Shown here: in pieces, positions 5,017-5,797 of the stretch | Layout: the number at the start of each line of letters is the position of its first letter | Position numbering within the stretch: position 1 is the first letter of the stretch | NCBI GenBank assembly: GCA_021797025.1 | Contig: JAKAAK010000206.1 | Location: 1 to 5,797 of the forward strand | DNA length: 5,797 bases | DNA from: Thermoplasmata archaeon | GTDB lineage: Archaea > Thermoplasmatota > Thermoplasmata > Thermoplasmatales > Thermoplasmataceae | Reading direction: 5' to 3' | The notes under the pieces: model-generated | What the model saw: the letters and a program-made list of their open reading frames with translations, nothing else | The model's database searches: none | Told to the model about the DNA's origin: nothing | Made by a program: the position numbers and the translations under genes

Positions 5017-5797
5017 TCAGAAATTTTTGGAAATTACATCAGGCTTTCCGGCAACCTTTAGGTAAACAGGTTCACAGTTAAATTCCTTTGCAGCTTCCCT
5101 TACTTTTTCCTTATCTTTCTTTTCAACTGCCACGAAAACGTTTGTTCCACCGGTAACTATGTATGAATTCCAGAATTCCTGTTTAAGTTCAGAAATTTTA
5201 TTTATAAATTTCTGCATTTCTTCAGTAATTATATTGACACCAACCTCACGGAGCATGGAATGGTATTCCAGAGTATCCCTTTCCCCGGCCTCGAATATGC
5301 CCTTAATGTCTCCACTGTCTGCAAGTTTCTCCAGCTCCTTTGCACGTATTTCGGAATTTTTTACCCTTTCCTGGTACTTTTCATGATTTATAATATTCTC
5401 ATGGATCACGTCTGAAGGTTTCCTCTCATCTGAAAATTTGCAGCCTACTATAACAAAGTCCTGGAAATCCTCCGGCCCAAGAATTTCATCTGTAAGCGAC
5501 TCCTTTCCATTCGCGTGGTTAATGGTGAACCCGCCATAGAGGCTTCTGCCGGCACTTTCAGATATTTTCTGCAAATCGTTCTCGAAATTGAATATATTTA
5601 TGTTGTACTCAAATATTGATTCTATGCATTCGCCTATTGCCGCTGCACCGGCATCCGAGCTCCCGCTCAGAACATTCTTATTTTCAGATATGAAGGATAC
5701 CTCACTGTATTCAGGATGCCTTTTGAGTATGTCATTTTTATATTTGTCTATGACAATAAACGGGGACCTGCTGGAATCCTCCGGGATTTTCCTTCCG
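5017..5797 (-). CDS. Mevalonate 3-kinase (GHMP kinase, mevalonate diphosphate decarboxylase-like), N-terminus outside window
   Basis: The reading frame is open from its TGA (5017-5019) to the right edge (first full codon at 5796), giving 259 residues; roughly 60 N-terminal residues are missing if it has the usual ~318. A TTG at 5574 is not the start, because family motifs lie upstream of it. These are SGSSDAGAAAIG (fragment residues 44-55), the GHMP phosphate-binding helix, then ISESAGRSLYGGF, equivalent to the decarboxylase box ending RSxxGG. In diphosphomevalonate decarboxylase the C-terminal box carries a catalytic aspartate (DAGPN); here it reads VTGGTN, with threonine in that place (fragment residue 215, about 275 in the whole protein). 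Thermoplasma mevalonate 3-kinase shows this change. The enzyme would phosphorylate the 3-hydroxyl of mevalonate with ATP in the cytosol, the first special step of the Thermoplasma isoprenoid route via mevalonate 3,5-bisphosphate and isopentenyl phosphate. The main alternative is the related bisphosphomevalonate decarboxylase, less likely without the aspartate. Confidence 0.85.
   Translation of the reverse strand, partial: GRKIPEDSSRSPFIVIDKYKNDILKRHPEYSEVSFISENKNVLSGSSDAGAAAIGECIESIFEYNINIFNFENDLQKISESAGRSLYGGFTINHANGKESLTDEILGPEDFQDFVIVGCKFSDERKPSDVIHENIINHEKYQERVKNSEIRAKELEKLADSGDIKGIFEAGERDTLEYHSMLREVGVNIITEEMQKFINKISELKQEFWNSYIVTGGTNVFVAVEKKDKEKVREAAKEFNCEPVYLKVAGKPDVISKNF

Noticed and set aside
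5017..5574. A 185-residue stand-alone protein starting at TTG 5574
   Set aside because: The frame is open upstream to the window edge and carries the GHMP motif SGSSDAGAAA, so this is only the C-terminal part of the mevalonate 3-kinase.
1..5797. A defence, mobile or otherwise new multi-gene system
   Set aside because: Every long gene but one falls in a known family with normal length and intact motifs; there is no transposase, integrase, toxin-antitoxin pair, Cas gene, direct-repeat array or tRNA border, and composition appears even across the window.

Overview
The window looks like a chromosomal segment of an acidophilic Thermoplasmatales archaeon (Thermoplasma, Picrophilus, Ferroplasma, Acidiplasma or Cuniculiplasma relatives). 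Four things point there: an archaeal Sec61-beta protein, a mevalonate 3-kinase-type GHMP protein, a compact cytochrome P450 resembling Sulfolobus CYP119 and Picrophilus CYP231, and an archaeal Ser-His signal peptidase-like protein. The DNA is AT-rich, arginine codons are mostly AGG/AGA, isoleucine ATA is common, and most genes start with little or no leader and no Shine-Dalgarno, behind an A/T box about 20-27 bases upstream. No exact genus is claimed.

Layout. Positions 76-3463 hold four minus-strand genes, in transcription order from the right: a 55-residue Sec61-beta subunit (3296-3463), a cytochrome P450 (2114-3217), an SfsA protein with a PD-(D/E)XK-like core (1317-1994), and an M20 metallopeptidase/deacylase (76-1269). 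Gaps of 47-119 bases separate them, most with a plausible promoter, so they look like separately promoted genes more than one tight operon. Upstream on the same strand is an unrecognised two-helix membrane protein (3503-4099). From an 87-base divergent promoter region, a plus-strand signal peptidase I-like membrane protein runs the other way (4187-5014). It converges, with a 2-base gap, on a minus-strand mevalonate 3-kinase gene (5017-5797) whose first ~60 residues lie beyond the right edge.

How the genes relate. Sec61-beta and the signal peptidase-like protein both belong to protein export, and the membrane protein of unknown role lies between them. The mevalonate 3-kinase belongs to the Thermoplasma-type isoprenoid pathway that feeds archaeal ether lipids. 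The P450, SfsA and M20 enzyme are stand-alone metabolic or nucleic-acid genes with no obvious shared pathway. I see no mobile element, CRISPR array, rRNA or tRNA, and no convincing defence system. The most useful observations are the short Sec61-beta gene, the open left-hand extension of the 3-kinase with its Asp-to-Thr change, and several perfect inverted repeats in intergenic DNA.
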